Shown here piece by piece: positions 18,017 to 28,086 of a stretch of 64,000 nucleotides of DNA (positions within the stretch are counted from its first letter, which is position 1; each line of letters starts with the position of its first letter). Origin of the DNA: Paracoccus kondratievae (GTDB lineage Bacteria; Pseudomonadota; Alphaproteobacteria; Rhodobacterales; Rhodobacteraceae). A program made the translations under genes and the position numbers. The stretch is from assembly GCF_009301415.1 (NCBI RefSeq), contig NZ_CP045072.1, positions 2,191,405-2,255,404 on the forward strand, read 5' to 3'. Below the pieces are notes generated by a model that saw nothing but the letters and a program-made list of their open reading frames with translations, did no database searches and was not told the origin of the DNA.

Positions 18017-18673
18017 ATGTCCCTGCGCATCAACGATATCGCCCCCGATTTCACTGCCAACTCGACCGAGGGGCAGATCAGCTTCCACGACTGGATCGGC
18101 GACAGTTACGCGATCCTGTTCTCGCATCCGCGGGACTTTACCCCGGTCTGCACCACGGAATTCGGTGCCGTGGCGCAACTGGTCCCCGAGTTCGAAAAGC
18201 GCAGCACCAAGGTGCTGGGCGTCTCGGTCGATTCGGTCGAGGATCACGGGAAATGGAAGGCCGACATTGAAAAAGTCGCTGGCGTTCCGGCCAATTTCGC
18301 CATCATCGACGACACCGATCTGACGGTCGCCAAGGCCTATGACATGCTGCCCGCCGACTATTACCTGCCGAACGAAGGCCGCACGCCCCAACACTCGGCC
18401 ACCGTGCGGACGGTGTTCATCATCGGGCCGGACAAAAAGGTGCGCCTGACCATGACCTATCCGATGTCGGTCGGCCGCAACTTTGCCGAAATCCTGCGCG
18501 CGCTTGACGCGGTGCGGAAAACCGACGGCGTTCCGCTGGCAACCCCGGCAAACTGGGTCCCGGGCCAGGATGTGATCGTGGCGCTGGCGCTGGACGACGC
18601 CGCCGCCGAGGCGCGCTATGGCCAGCTTGACAAAAAGCTGCCTTACCTGCGTTTTGCCAAGGACCCGGCGTAA
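18017..18673 (+). CDS. 1-Cys peroxiredoxin (Prx6 type)
   Basis: The 218-residue thiol peroxidase reduces hydrogen peroxide and organic hydroperoxides. The peroxidatic motif HPRDFTPVCTTEFG puts the active Cys at residue 45, and no second cysteine is visible, which defines the 1-Cys Prx6 group. The C-terminal extension with TMTYPMSVGRNFAEILRALD and NWVPGQDVIV is typical of the family. AAAGGA sits seven bases before the ATG at 18017. It is divergent from the aldehyde dehydrogenase gene, with 165 bases between starts, and has no obvious operon partner. Confidence 0.93.
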   Translation: MSLRINDIAPDFTANSTEGQISFHDWIGDSYAILFSHPRDFTPVCTTEFGAVAQLVPEFEKRSTKVLGVSVDSVEDHGKWKADIEKVAGVPANFAIIDDTDLTVAKAYDMLPADYYLPNEGRTPQHSATVRTVFIIGPDKKVRLTMTYPMSVGRNFAEILRALDAVRKTDGVPLATPANWVPGQDVIVALALDDAAAEARYGQLDKKLPYLRFAKDPA

Positions 18674-19041
18674 CTCCGGGCCGGGTGGGGCCTTTCGCCC
18701 CGCCTGGATTGTTCAGTCCGGACATCTGGCGGACGGTTCTGGATGAATCGTTCCGGCTCTGATGTCCGGATCTTGCAGATGTATTGACCGTCGAGGGTCT
18801 TGAGCCTGCGGGCAAGGCCGCCAATCACTGTATGGCCGCTTGGACGGCGAGCGTGGTCGTGGCGCTTCCACAACGAACTCGCCTATAAGGCATCCTTCCA
18901 TTCCAAAGAATGGATCGCACCATCAAACCGGGGAAACAAACAGCTGACCCGACCGCCCTGGCGGACAATAACCTCGCCGAAAAAGCAACAGCCCGCCCGC
19001 AAACCTGCGGACGGGCCGATATGCACTAAGAAAAAGAAAGA
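18674..19041. other. Non-coding gap with possible gene remnant
   Basis: About 370 bases separate the peroxiredoxin gene from the convergent pnp gene. On the minus strand an open stretch at roughly 18700-18870 reads protein-like (HTVIGGLARRLKTLDGQYIC) but has no convincing start and no family I recognise; it may be the debris of a lost gene or mobile element. A perfect inverted repeat, TCCATTC-CAAA-GAATGGA, lies at 18897-18914. The right end holds the pnp terminator. Confidence 0.35.
18991..19016 (-). terminator. Terminator of pnp
   Basis: On the minus strand an 11-base stem (GCCCGTCCGCA with one mismatch) and a 4-base loop are followed by TGTTGCTTTTTC. It lies 25 bases beyond the pnp stop codon. 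Confidence 0.65.
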
Positions 19042-21192
19042 TCAGCCTTCGGCGTCTTCTTTTTCTTTTTTCTCGGGCTGGATCTCTTCGCCCGTCTCTT
19101 GGTCGACCATTTTCATGCCAAGGCGAACCTTGCCACGGTCATCAAAGCCCAGCAGCTTGACCTTGACCTCCTGGCCTTCCTTAAGCACCTCATTGGGGTG
19201 GTTCAGGCGCTTGTTGGCGATCTGGCTGACATGGACCAGGCCGTCACGCTTGCCAAAGAAGTTCACGAAGGCACCAAAGTCGACCAGCTTGACCACCTTA
19301 CCGGTGTAGATCTTGCCTTCCTCGGGCTCGGCCACGATCGAATAGATCATCTCATGCGCCTTGCGGATCGCATCGGCGTTGGACGAGGCGATCTTGATGG
19401 TGCCATCGTCGTTGATGTCCACCTTGGCGCCCGAAGTCTCGACGATCTCGCGGATGACCTTGCCACCCGAGCCGATAACTTCGCGGATCTTGTCGACCGG
19501 GATGGTCATGGTTTCGATACGCGGAGCATGGGCGCTGAATTCGCGACGGCCCTCGGACAGAGCTTTCGACATTTCGCCCAGGATGTGCATCCGGCCGTCC
19601 CTGGCCTGGGCCAGGGCCTGCTCCATGATCTCGGGGGTGATGCCCGCGACCTTGATGTCCATCTGCAGGCTGGTGATGCCGTTTTCCGTCCCGGCAACTT
19701 TGAAGTCCATGTCGCCCAGATGGTCCTCGTCACCCAGAATGTCGGTCAGGACTGCCCAGCGGCCATCCTCTTCGAGGATCAGACCCATGGCGACACCGGC
19801 AACCGGAGCCTTCAGCGGCACACCCGCATCCATCATCGACAGCGAGCCACCGCAGACCGAAGCCATCGAGGACGAGCCGTTCGATTCGGTGATCTCGCTG
19901 ACCACGCGGATGGTGTAGGGGAAGTCGGTCGGCGCAGGCAGAACCGCCTGCAGCGCGCGCCATGCCAGCTTGCCGTGACCGATCTCACGACGGCCCGGCG
20001 AACCCACACGGCCAACCTCGCCGACCGAATAGGGCGGGAAGTTGTAATGCAGCAGGAAGTTGCTGCGGAAGTTACCGTGCAGCGCGTCGATGATCTGTTC
20101 GTCATCGCCGGTGCCCAGGGTGGTCACGACCAGCGCCTGCGTCTCGCCGCGGGTGAACAGAGACGAACCATGGGTACGCGGCAGGAAGCCGACTTCCACG
20201 TCGATCGGACGCACGGTGCGGTTGTCGCGGCCGTCGATCCGCGGGCGGCCATCAATGATGCCCCCACGCAGGATGCCCGATTCCAGCTTTTTCAGCGCCG
20301 AACCCAGGTTCGGGTCAAGCTGCTCTTCCTCGCTCAGACCTTCGAGGATCTTTGCCTTGGTTGCCTCGATGGCGTCGCGGCGCTGACCCTTGTCCTGAAT
20401 TGCATAGGCGGCGCGCATATCGGCCTCGCCCAGCGATTTCACGCGGTCATACAGGGCCGAGTAGTTCGGCGCCTGGAACTCAAAGGGTTCTTTGGCGGCT
20501 TCTTCGGCCAGCGAGATGATCAGGTCGATCACCGGCTGCATGGCCTCGTGGCCGAACTTGACCGCGCCCAGCATCTCGGCCTCGGTCAGCTCATAGGCCT
20601 CGGATTCGACCATCATCACCGCGTCGCGGGTACCGGCGACGACCAGATCAAGGCGCTGCTCGGGGTTGCCGCGCAGGTTTTCCATATCGGCAACTTCGGG
20701 GTTCAGCACATATTCGCCGTTCGCAAAGCCAACGCGCGCCGCGCCGATCGGCCCCATGAAGGGCACGCCCGAGATGGTCAGGGCAGCCGAGGCAGCAATC
20801 ATGGCGACGATATCGGGATCGTTGACCAGATCGTGGCTGAGCACGGTGCACATCACCAGCACTTCGTTCTTGAAGCCGGGGACGAACAGCGGGCGGATCG
20901 GACGGTCGATCAGGCGCGCGGTCAGCGTCTCACGCTCGCTCGGGCGTGCTTCGCGCTTGAAGAAACCGCCGGGGATCTTGCCGGCGGCATAGTATTTTTC
21001 CTGATAATGCACCGTCAGGGGAAAGAAATCCTGACCGGGCTTGGGTTCCTTGGCGAAAGTGACGTTGGCCATCACGCTGGTTTCGCCCAGAGTGGCAATC
21101 ACCGAGCCGTCGGCCTGACGGGCAACCTTGCCCGTTTCCAGCGTAAGCGTTTCATTGCCCCACTGGATCGATTTCTTCACTTCATCAAACAT
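19042..21192 (-). CDS. pnp: Polyribonucleotide nucleotidyltransferase (PNPase)
   Basis: PNPase degrades RNA 3' to 5' by phosphorolysis and is a core enzyme of mRNA turnover. The 716-residue length matches the family. Both RNase PH-like halves are visible ([20 protein letters not shown] in the first; [20 protein letters not shown] and [20 protein letters not shown] in the second). They are followed by a KH domain ([20 protein letters not shown]) and an S1 domain ([20 protein letters not shown]) with an acidic tail. It lies downstream of rpsO on the same strand, the common arrangement, with a hairpin between the two. Confidence 0.97.
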   Translation of the reverse strand: MFDEVKKSIQWGNETLTLETGKVARQADGSVIATLGETSVMANVTFAKEPKPGQDFFPLTVHYQEKYYAAGKIPGGFFKREARPSERETLTARLIDRPIRPLFVPGFKNEVLVMCTVLSHDLVNDPDIVAMIAASAALTISGVPFMGPIGAARVGFANGEYVLNPEVADMENLRGNPEQRLDLVVAGTRDAVMMVESEAYELTEAEMLGAVKFGHEAMQPVIDLIISLAEEAAKEPFEFQAPNYSALYDRVKSLGEADMRAAYAIQDKGQRRDAIEATKAKILEGLSEEEQLDPNLGSALKKLESGILRGGIIDGRPRIDGRDNRTVRPIDVEVGFLPRTHGSSLFTRGETQALVVTTLGTGDDEQIIDALHGNFRSNFLLHYNFPPYSVGEVGRVGSPGRREIGHGKLAWRALQAVLPAPTDFPYTIRVVSEITESNGSSSMASVCGGSLSMMDAGVPLKAPVAGVAMGLILEEDGRWAVLTDILGDEDHLGDMDFKVAGTENGITSLQMDIKVAGITPEIMEQALAQARDGRMHILGEMSKALSEGRREFSAHAPRIETMTIPVDKIREVIGSGGKVIREIVETSGAKVDINDDGTIKIASSNADAIRKAHEMIYSIVAEPEEGKIYTGKVVKLVDFGAFVNFFGKRDGLVHVSQIANKRLNHPNEVLKEGQEVKVKLLGFDDRGKVRLGMKMVDQETGEEIQPEKKEKEDAEG

Positions 21193-21417
21193 TCGGTTTC
21201 CTCTGGCGACGCGCCGGCCCTCCGGTCGCGTCCCGTGTCAAATGGCGGCCCCATTGCCGCCGCCCCTATCCTTTGCATGTGCCCCGGGGCCTGGCGTCAC
21301 GTCACAGATGGAGTTGCCCCATACAGGAAAACAGGGTGCATGGGAAGTGGTTTGCCAGCGCCCTGCCCCTTCAGGCCAGCAGCGTAACGGGCAAATCCGT
21401 GGCCGGAAAATGCAAAC

Positions 21418-21439
21418 GCCCGCGGCCTTGGCCACGGGC
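21418..21439 (-). terminator. Hairpin between rpsO and pnp
   Basis: Arms GCCCGTGGCC and GGCCGCGGGC with a 2-base loop form a strong hairpin 42 bases after the rpsO stop. The following bases (GTTTGCATTTTCC on the minus strand) make a weak T-rich tail. In Escherichia coli the rpsO-pnp gap holds a terminator and an RNase III site; a similar partial stop is likely here. Confidence 0.55.
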
Positions 21440-21480
21440 GCAACGCTTGGCGGCGCAGCTTGCGCCACCCTGTTCCTGCC

Positions 21481-21750
21481 TTAGCGGCGCAGGCCCAGCT
21501 TGCCGATCAGCGCGGTGTAGCGGGCTTCGTCCTTGCGCTTCAGATAGTCCAGCAGCTTACGACGCTGCGCGACCAGCTTCAGCAGACCACGGCGGGAGTG
21601 GTTGTCTTTCTTGTGGGTCTTGAAGTGCTCGGTCAGAGTAGCAATGCGCGAGGACAGGATCGCAACCTGCACCTCGGGCGAGCCGGTGTCGCCTTTCTTG
21701 GTGGCGAATTCGGCCATGACGCGGTTCTTTTCTTCAACCGTAATCGACAT
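21481..21750 (-). CDS. rpsO: Small ribosomal subunit protein uS15
   Basis: The 89-residue product has the standard length for S15 and reads across the family: [40 protein letters not shown] and [12 protein letters not shown]. It binds the central domain of 16S rRNA early in 30S assembly. A GGGGGCTCC-type leader runs up to the ATG. It is transcribed towards pnp. The usual alphaproteobacterial upstream neighbour, truB, is absent here and instead begins near 63.9 kb. Confidence 0.97.
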   Translation of the reverse strand: MSITVEEKNRVMAEFATKKGDTGSPEVQVAILSSRIATLTEHFKTHKKDNHSRRGLLKLVAQRRKLLDYLKRKDEARYTALIGKLGLRR

Positions 21751-21901
21751 CGGGGGCTCCTTTCAGAACAAAGGGTTATGGCTCAGGCCGGGATGTCGTC
21801 CAGCACAGGCCCATGGAGAACACCGCCAGAATCGTTCAGGCGGATGCGGGCGTATAGGCGGAATCGGTGCAAAAGGAAAGCGGATTCCTTGGCCAGCACG
21901 G

Positions 21902-22840
21902 TTACTTCTGCGGTTTGATCTGGTTCAAAAGGATATCTTCTGCGCGCAGGTTCGGAGCGTTCTGAACCTCGCAGATAATCACCCCGTCCACGCGGATCAC
22001 CGCTGCGTCGTTTTCGTCCCGCTCAACCGTCACGACAGGTTCGGTGCCGCTGCCATCATCCTGATAGCGCAGTTCAATCCGGTCCTCACGTGGGTTGAAA
22101 TCGGCAATAACGGCCGGAGGCGCGTCCAAGTCAGCCCGGTCGCCAGGCATTTCGAGAGCGAACAGATCCTCGCCCTCGCCCCCCTCGGCGAAATCGCCCG
22201 CGCCGGGCAACAGCGTATCGCGACCCTCACCGCCATGCAGCCAGGCGCGATCCGGATCGGCCGAACCGATCAGCAGATCGTCGCCCTCACCTCCGTCCAG
22301 ATCATCCTCGCCCCGCCCGGCGATCAGGGTGTCATTGCCGATCCCGCCCCACAGCCAATCATCGCCGTCACCAGCGGTAAGCAGGTCATCGCCCTCACCG
22401 CCAAAGATCGTATCGTTACCACCGCCACCGTGCAGAGTGTCATTGCCGCCCTGACCGGTGAGGTAATCGTTGCCCTCGCCCCCGCCGATCAGATCGTCGC
22501 CACCCGGACCATAATCGCCGTCGCCATAGATCCAGTCATCGCCGTTGCCGCCCAACAGGGTATCATTCCCCTGCCCGCCATGCAGATCGTCGTTGCCGCC
22601 ATGACCGCGCAGCAGGTCATCACCCTCGCCGCCGGCCAGCCAGTCCGAACCTTCGGTGCCATCCTGAACGGAACTTTCAGCCCCATTACCCTCATCACCG
22701 TCAGGCGGGCTGCCCGAACCGTCCGGCTCATCATCAGTCGTCGGGTTCCGGGTCGTCGAGGTCACGTCAATGGCAAGACCAGCGAACAGCATCGTGAGCA
22801 GACTGCTGAGCAATAACATGACAACACCCGAAAGAATCAC
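21902..22840 (-). CDS. RTX-type calcium-binding repeat protein with N-terminal membrane segment
   Basis: The 312-residue acidic protein starts with a hydrophobic helix (GVVMLLLSSLLTMLFAGLAI) and a Pro/Asp/Gly-rich linker. It then has about 12-15 glycine-aspartate nonapeptides of the form GGxGxDxLx (for example LHGGQGNDTLLGGNGDDWIY and TIFGGEGDDLL), which fold as a calcium-binding beta-roll. After the repeats comes a beta-rich tail (VIADFNPREDRIELRYQDDG) of the kind seen in haemolysin-type proteins. Such repeats normally end proteins exported by type I secretion, but no hlyB/hlyD-like genes are nearby and no enzymatic domain is visible. The start may be 22840 or an ATG seven codons later. The role is unknown. 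Confidence 0.85.
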   Translation of the reverse strand: MILSGVVMLLLSSLLTMLFAGLAIDVTSTTRNPTTDDEPDGSGSPPDGDEGNGAESSVQDGTEGSDWLAGGEGDDLLRGHGGNDDLHGGQGNDTLLGGNGDDWIYGDGDYGPGGDDLIGGGEGNDYLTGQGGNDTLHGGGGNDTIFGGEGDDLLTAGDGDDWLWGGIGNDTLIAGRGEDDLDGGEGDDLLIGSADPDRAWLHGGEGRDTLLPGAGDFAEGGEGEDLFALEMPGDRADLDAPPAVIADFNPREDRIELRYQDDGSGTEPVVTVERDENDAAVIRVDGVIICEVQNAPNLRAEDILLNQIKPQK

Positions 22841-22966
22841 ACAACCTTTACGAGCAACCTAGCGCGGCACCGCTGGGCTCGCATCCTCAATGTCAACAAT
22901 GAGTTAACAAAGCAGATGCTCCTCACGGCTGCACCGGGGGTTCAGTAAAAGGGTGATCTGAACGGG

Positions 22967-23620
22967 TCAGCTATAATCGCGAGCGCCAAAGATTGCGCTG
23001 CCGACGCGGACATGGGTCGCGCCTTCGGCAATGGCGGTTTCGAAATCGGCGCTCATGCCCATCGACAGGCCGCGCAGACCATTACGGGCGGCGATGTCAC
23101 GCAAAGCGCGGAAATGCGGCACCGGATCTTCGCTCTCGGGCGGGATGCACATCAACCCCGACAAAACCAGCTCCATGGCCTGACACTCGGCGATGAAGGC
23201 ATCGGCATCATCCGGCAGAATACCCGCCTTTTGCGGCTCGGCACCGGTATTCACCTGAACGAAAAGCTGCGGACAATTGCCGCGTGCCTGCACCTGCCGG
23301 GCCAGTTTGCTTGCCAAAGACGGACGGTCCAGCGTGTGGATCGCGTCAAAAAGCTCAAGCGCAGGTTTCAACTTGTTGGTCTGTAAGGGGCCGATCATGT
23401 GCAGCTCGACCCCGGAAAAGCGCGTGCGCCAATCGGGCCATTTTCCGACCGCTTCCTGGACGTAGTTCTCGCCAAAGATGCGGTGGCCGGTTTCCAATAC
23501 CGCCTCGACCCGCCCGGGGGGCTGCACCTTACTGACCGCAATCAGAGTGACCTCTCCTGCTGCGCGTCCCGATGCCTTTTCGGCCGCCGCGATGCGGCGC
23601 TTGATCTCTTCCAGTCCCAT
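22967..23620 (-). CDS. yggS: YggS-family pyridoxal phosphate homeostasis protein
   Basis: The 217-residue protein is a single TIM-barrel domain resembling the N-terminal half of alanine racemase. The PLP lysine lies in TLIAVSKVQPPGRVEAVLET; GENYVQEAVGKW, HMIGPLQTNKLK, VNTGAEPQKAGI and LSMGMSADFETAIAEGATHV with VRVGSAIFGARDY complete the family signature. YggS/PLPBP proteins bind PLP and balance free vitamin B6 and amino-acid pools rather than catalysing a known reaction. The ATG at 23620 gives the usual family length; a frame from 23656 would add 12 unlikely residues and overlap the porin terminator. Confidence 0.93.
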   Translation of the reverse strand: MGLEEIKRRIAAAEKASGRAAGEVTLIAVSKVQPPGRVEAVLETGHRIFGENYVQEAVGKWPDWRTRFSGVELHMIGPLQTNKLKPALELFDAIHTLDRPSLASKLARQVQARGNCPQLFVQVNTGAEPQKAGILPDDADAFIAECQAMELVLSGLMCIPPESEDPVPHFRALRDIAARNGLRGLSMGMSADFETAIAEGATHVRVGSAIFGARDYS

Positions 23621-23642
23621 GAGTGCATGATTCCCAAAAGAA

Positions 23643-23667
23643 AAGAGCGGGCGCAAGGCCCGCTCTT
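23643..23667 (-). terminator. Rho-independent terminator of the porin gene
   Basis: A perfect 10-base stem (AAGAGCGGGC and GCCCGCTCTT) with a 5-base loop is followed on the minus strand by TTCTTTTG. It begins 23 bases after the porin stop codon. It is the clearest terminator in the window, as expected for a highly expressed porin. Confidence 0.85.
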
Positions 23668-23689
23668 CCTGATTCCAGGTTCTGACGGA

Positions 23690-24691
23690 TCAGAACTTGA
23701 ACTTCACGCCGACGTCAGCGTAGGTGTCGTCGTCTACACCAGCAACGTCGGAGTCGACGTTGATGATGCCGCCGGCCAGAACGGCGCCGCCGCCCAGGTC
23801 GTAGTCAGCGCCGATACCGATAGCGCGCGGTTTGATGTCGCTGGCGCCATACACGTCAACTTTGTCCTGACGGAAGAAGCCCTTCACGGTCAGAGCGTCA
23901 GCTTGGTAAGCAGCCGACAGACCGATGGTCGAGTCGAACTCAGCGCCGGTGCCGACGAACACGTCGTCGTATTTGACGAAGACGCCTTTCACCGAGAAAT
24001 TATTGAATTTGGCTTCACCGCCGAGCGAGATTTCGCTCATGTCGTCGTGCTTGGCATAGCCCAGAGCGGCCCACCAGTTGCCGGCGTCGTATTTAGCGGC
24101 CAGCGAGTAGGCAACGTGATCCGACAGAGCGTCGGTGTCGGGGTTGCCGGTGGGGGTGTAGAGGTTAGCGCCGGTGGTCACGTCGTAGACGCTGGTGTCA
24201 ACACCATCGGTAGCCGAAGCGTAGAACGAGATCTGGTTGACGGTGTATTCGTACAGGATCGTCGGGCCCTGATTGCGGTTGGCACCGTCGCCGACCAGGT
24301 AGCTGATCTCTTCCGGATCGCCGGCAACGGCGCCGTCGGTGTAGCCGATTTCATACAGGTCGCCGATCGCGGCTTCCGAAGCCGAAACGACGTCGCCCAT
24401 CGACAGTTTGCCGTAGGTGCCCGAAATCCAGACAGCGCCACGCTCACCGCGGGCAGCCGAACGGTACTCGTTGTTCCAGTCTTCCTGGTCAACGCGGAAT
24501 TCACCGCCGAAGGACAGACCAGCGTCCGATTCGCCGGTCAGCGTGAACTTCACGCGGGCGCGGCTGGCGAACTGGACATCGTCACCGTCATAGATCACAC
24601 CCATGCGGCCGTCGCCCGAGATGGCGACTTCGGCAGCGGCAACACCGGCGGTCATAACCAGCGCGGTGGTGGCGAAAAGAACCTTTTTCAT
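23690..24691 (-). CDS. Outer-membrane porin (Rhodobacter type)
   Basis: The 333-residue protein has a signal peptide (MKKVLFATTALVMTAGVAAA) and a mature chain that alternates in the manner of a 16-strand beta-barrel, ending with VGVKFKF, the terminal aromatic needed for outer-membrane insertion. EVAISGDGRMGVIYDGDD at the mature N-terminus and TYGKLSMGDVVSASEAAIGD, the start of the constriction-loop region, match Rhodobacteraceae general porins. It would allow passive diffusion of small solutes. The ATG at 24691 follows GAGGGAAAA. It is monocistronic and acidic, with its own terminator. Confidence 0.93.
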   Translation of the reverse strand: MKKVLFATTALVMTAGVAAAEVAISGDGRMGVIYDGDDVQFASRARVKFTLTGESDAGLSFGGEFRVDQEDWNNEYRSAARGERGAVWISGTYGKLSMGDVVSASEAAIGDLYEIGYTDGAVAGDPEEISYLVGDGANRNQGPTILYEYTVNQISFYASATDGVDTSVYDVTTGANLYTPTGNPDTDALSDHVAYSLAAKYDAGNWWAALGYAKHDDMSEISLGGEAKFNNFSVKGVFVKYDDVFVGTGAEFDSTIGLSAAYQADALTVKGFFRQDKVDVYGASDIKPRAIGIGADYDLGGGAVLAGGIINVDSDVAGVDDDTYADVGVKFKF

Positions 24692-25013
24692 GGTTTTCCC
24701 TCTTGTCTCTCTCGTATGCCCCACCCCGGAGTACCGGCTGGGGTATGCCTGTTGTGTCGCGCTTTCCCCCCCGCATTGCAACGAAATCGCATCCACTTAG
24801 CCAGTTTCCGGGATGCTGTGATGCACATGAGCCACACCCCATTGCAACGCCCCGGTGCCGGTTTTGCCCCGCCGCGGAGCCATGCGCCCCCTGTCCCGCG
24901 CGCGTACTATATTCACCACGGCCAGCCGGATTGCGCAGGCAGGCGCGGCATCTCTTGTCGCAAGGGGCAAAATTGCGCTATGGCTCCGGCAAGGACGATC
25001 CGGGGGACTTCAG
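24692..25013. other. Divergent intergenic region
   Basis: About 320 bases lie between the porin start (minus) and the DUF3576 gene start (plus). It must hold both promoters. No RNA gene or supported small protein was seen; the open frames that cross it extend the neighbouring genes without ribosome sites. Confidence 0.5.
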
Positions 25014-25475
25014 ATGACCAGACGCGCCGTACGGCTGACCGCCACCCTGCTGATCCTGGCGGGGCTTGCCGCCTGTTCGGGCACAGGACGTCAGGGCCAG
25101 TCCCAGACCACGCAGCCGCAACAGCGCGAATCCACGATCTGGGACGTCTTTTCGAATCGCCGCGACCCGAACGATACGGTGGCCGTCAACCGCTATCTCT
25201 GGAACGCCAGTCTGGAGGTTCTGGACTTTCTGCCGATCCAGTCGGTCGACCCCTTTACCGGCGTGATCGTCACCGGCTACGGCACGCCTCCGGGCGGTGG
25301 CCGCGCCTATCGCGCCACAATCAAGGTCAGCGATCCTTCGCTTGATGCGCGTGCGCTTAAGGTTTCGCTGCAGGGTTCGGGCGGCGCAGCGGTGGCGCCG
25401 GACACGGTCCGCGCGGTCGAAGACGCGATTCTGACCCGCGCCCGTCAGCTGCGGCTGCAGGACCGTAATCTCTAA
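25014..25475 (+). CDS. DUF3576-family lipoprotein
   Basis: This 153-residue protein begins with a lipoprotein signal (RRAVRLTATLLILAGLAACS; the lipobox is LAAC). The mature domain shows the DUF3576 pattern STIWDVFSNRRDPNDTVAVN, YLWNASLEVLDFLPI and DPFTGVIVTGYGTPPGG. The family is almost confined to alphaproteobacteria, where it sits in front of leuS and lptE, as here; that neighbourhood suggests an envelope role, possibly in outer-membrane assembly, but no activity is established. The start at 25014 gives a proper lipoprotein signal; longer frames do not. Confidence 0.9.
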   Translation: MTRRAVRLTATLLILAGLAACSGTGRQGQSQTTQPQQRESTIWDVFSNRRDPNDTVAVNRYLWNASLEVLDFLPIQSVDPFTGVIVTGYGTPPGGGRAYRATIKVSDPSLDARALKVSLQGSGGAAVAPDTVRAVEDAILTRARQLRLQDRNL

Positions 25476-25551
25476 GCAGCACCGACCCCGCTGGACCTGC
25501 ATCGGGCAAGCGGCTAATACCCTGCGGGCAGTCTGACGCCCGGAGGTTTCC

Positions 25552-28086
25552 ATGCCCTATGATCCCGCAATCAGCGAGCCGCGCTGGCAAAAAGCGTGGG
25601 AAGAGGCGAGCGCGTTCCGCGCCGTCCGGGACGAACGGCCCAAATATTACGTGCTCGAGATGTTCCCCTATCCTTCGGGGCGCATCCATATGGGCCATGT
25701 GCGCAACTATACCATGGGCGACGTTGTGGCCCGGTTCAAACGCGCGCAGGGCTTTTCCGTGCTGCACCCGATGGGCTGGGATGCTTTTGGCATGCCGGCC
25801 GAAAACGCCGCGATGGAACAGGGCGGCCATCCGCGCGACTGGACCTACGGCAATATAGCCACCATGCGGGGGCAGCTGAAACCGCTGGGCCTGTCAATCG
25901 ACTGGAGCCGCGAATTTGCCACCTGCGACGACGATTACGTCAAGCAGCAGCAGTCGCTGTTTCTGGATTTCCTTGAGGCGGGGCTGATCTATCGCAAATC
26001 GGCCATGGTCAACTGGGACCCGGTCGATATGACCGTGCTTGCCAACGAACAGGTGATCGACGGCAAGGGCTGGCGGTCGGGCGCCCCGGTCGAGCGGCGC
26101 GAGCTGACGCAATGGTTCTTCCGCATCTCGGACTATTCCGAAGAGCTGCTTGCGGCGCTGGACGGGCTGGAGGGCTGGCCCGAGAAGGTCCGGCTGATGC
26201 AGCAGAACTGGATCGGCAAGTCGCGGGGCCTGCAATTCCGGTTCGAAACCGTGAACGCCCCAGAAGGCTTTGAAAAACTTGAGGTCTATACCACCCGCCC
26301 GGACACGCTGCGCGGGGCGTCCTTTGTCGCGATCTCGCCCGATCATCCCTTGGCGCGCAGGCTTGAGGCCGACCCTCGCATTGCCGCCTTTGCCGCCGAG
26401 GCGCGCAAGCTCGGCACCAGCGAGGAAGCTCTTGAAAAGGCAGAAAAGCTGGGCTTTGACACCGGGCTCAGGGTTCGTCATCCGCTTGATCCCGGCTGGG
26501 AACTGCCGGTCTGGATCGCGAATTTCGTGCTGATGGACTATGGCACCGGCGCCATCTTTGGTTCGCCCGCCCATGATGAGCGCGACCATGAATTCGCGGT
26601 GAAATACGGGTTGCCGATCCGCGCCACCTTTGGCCCGCGCGGCACGACGCTGGACGAGGCCGACGCGCTGGTCGCCAAAGAACCCTATGTGCCGCTGAAA
26701 TCCGAAGTCGTGACCTATGTGCGCGGCTTTGCCGGAGAGGCCGAACAGACCGGAGAGGCCGCGGTGGATGCCGCCATCGCCCATGCCGAGGCGAATGGCT
26801 ATGGCGAAGGCGTGACCAAATACCGGCTGCGCGACTGGGGCATCTCGCGCCAGCGCTATTGGGGCTGCCCGATCCCTGTGGTCCATTGTGACAGCTGCGG
26901 TGTGGTGCCTGAAAAGAAAGACAACCTGCCGGTTCTGCTGCCGCAGGATGTCAGCTTTGACCAGCCCGGCAACCCTCTGGATCGCCATCCGAACTGGCGT
27001 CAGGTGACCTGTCCGAATTGCGGTGCTGCCGCGCGGCGCGAAACCGACACCATGGACACCTTTGTCGATTCGTCCTGGTATTATGCGCGTTTTACCGCGC
27101 CCCATGCCGCGACCCCGACCGATCGGGCCGAATCTGACTACTGGATGAATGTCGACCAATATATCGGCGGCATCGAACATGCGATTCTGCATCTGCTTTA
27201 TTCGCGCTTTTTTGCCCGGGCGATGGTCAGGACCGGCCACCTGCCCGAAGCCGCGAAAGAGCCTTTCGATGCGCTCTTTACCCAGGGCATGGTCACGCAT
27301 GAGATCTACATGACCCGGGATGGACGCGGTCGCCCGGTCTATCACCTGCCCGAAGATGTCGTCGACGGAAAGCTGAGCGATGGCACAGCGGTTGAGGTGA
27401 TTCCCTCGGCCAAAATGTCGAAATCCAAGAAAAACGTCGTTGATCCGGTCAATATCGTCGGAAGCTTTGGTGCGGATACCGCGCGTTGGTTCATGCTTTC
27501 GGACAGCCCGCCCGAACGTGACGTCGAATGGACCGCCGCCGGGGCCGAGGCCGCGAACCGCTTTCTTGGCCGGGTGTGGCGGCTTGCCGACGAGATCCCC
27601 GAAGGGGGCGAAGACCCCGATCTGATCCGCGCCGCACACCGCGCCATTGATGAGGTGACGCGCGCCATAGAAAGCTTTGCCTTCAACAAGGCTGTGGCCA
27701 AGATTTACGAACTGGCGAACACGACCGCAAAATCAAAGGCAGGCGGCGATTCGCGGCGCGAAGTGCTGCGCATCCTTGCCCAGCTGATGGCCCCGATGGT
27801 GCCGCATCTGGCCGAAGAAGTCTGGTCCAGGGCCGGCGGACAGGGCATGGTTGTCGATGCCCCCTGGCCCAAGGCGGACCCGGCGTTGCTGATTTCGGAT
27901 TCGGTCGTGCTGCCGATCCAGATCAACGGCAAGCGCCGTGCCGAGATCGAGGTGCCCAAAGACATGCCCAAGGAACAGATCGAATCGCTCGTTCTGGCCG
28001 ATGAGACGGTGCAGAAATTCATGGCCGGCTCTGCGCCCAAGAAACTGATCGTCGTGCCGGGGCGGATCGTCAATGTCGTGGTCTAG
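25552..28086 (+). CDS. leuS: Leucyl-tRNA synthetase
   Basis: LeuRS charges tRNA-Leu with leucine. The 844-residue protein is a complete class I synthetase: the HIGH motif appears as [18 protein letters not shown] near residue 45, the connective editing domain is recognisable ([35 protein letters not shown]), and the KMSKS loop is [14 protein letters not shown]. The C-terminal anticodon-binding part and a final small domain ending in [12 protein letters not shown] are intact. GGAGG lies just before the ATG. It overlaps lptE by 14 bases, in the conserved alphaproteobacterial order. Confidence 0.98.
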   Translation: MPYDPAISEPRWQKAWEEASAFRAVRDERPKYYVLEMFPYPSGRIHMGHVRNYTMGDVVARFKRAQGFSVLHPMGWDAFGMPAENAAMEQGGHPRDWTYGNIATMRGQLKPLGLSIDWSREFATCDDDYVKQQQSLFLDFLEAGLIYRKSAMVNWDPVDMTVLANEQVIDGKGWRSGAPVERRELTQWFFRISDYSEELLAALDGLEGWPEKVRLMQQNWIGKSRGLQFRFETVNAPEGFEKLEVYTTRPDTLRGASFVAISPDHPLARRLEADPRIAAFAAEARKLGTSEEALEKAEKLGFDTGLRVRHPLDPGWELPVWIANFVLMDYGTGAIFGSPAHDERDHEFAVKYGLPIRATFGPRGTTLDEADALVAKEPYVPLKSEVVTYVRGFAGEAEQTGEAAVDAAIAHAEANGYGEGVTKYRLRDWGISRQRYWGCPIPVVHCDSCGVVPEKKDNLPVLLPQDVSFDQPGNPLDRHPNWRQVTCPNCGAAARRETDTMDTFVDSSWYYARFTAPHAATPTDRAESDYWMNVDQYIGGIEHAILHLLYSRFFARAMVRTGHLPEAAKEPFDALFTQGMVTHEIYMTRDGRGRPVYHLPEDVVDGKLSDGTAVEVIPSAKMSKSKKNVVDPVNIVGSFGADTARWFMLSDSPPERDVEWTAAGAEAANRFLGRVWRLADEIPEGGEDPDLIRAAHRAIDEVTRAIESFAFNKAVAKIYELANTTAKSKAGGDSRREVLRILAQLMAPMVPHLAEEVWSRAGGQGMVVDAPWPKADPALLISDSVVLPIQINGKRRAEIEVPKDMPKEQIESLVLADETVQKFMAGSAPKKLIVVPGRIVNVVV

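Noticed and set aside
19099..21387. 762-codon open frame on the plus strand
   Set aside because: It is the antisense shadow of pnp, produced by high GC at third codon positions.
22140..22660. Regular DNA repeats resembling a CRISPR array
   Set aside because: The period is 27 bases (nine codons), the units are degenerate and there are no unique spacers; they encode RTX repeats.
21602..22816. 404-codon plus-strand frame with a repetitive protein
   Set aside because: Its repeats are the reverse reading of the RTX nonapeptides on the minus strand, which have the correct GGxGxD pattern and a hydrophobic N-terminus.
25894..27639. 581-codon minus-strand frame
   Set aside because: Antisense to leuS, which has intact HIGH and KMSKS motifs.
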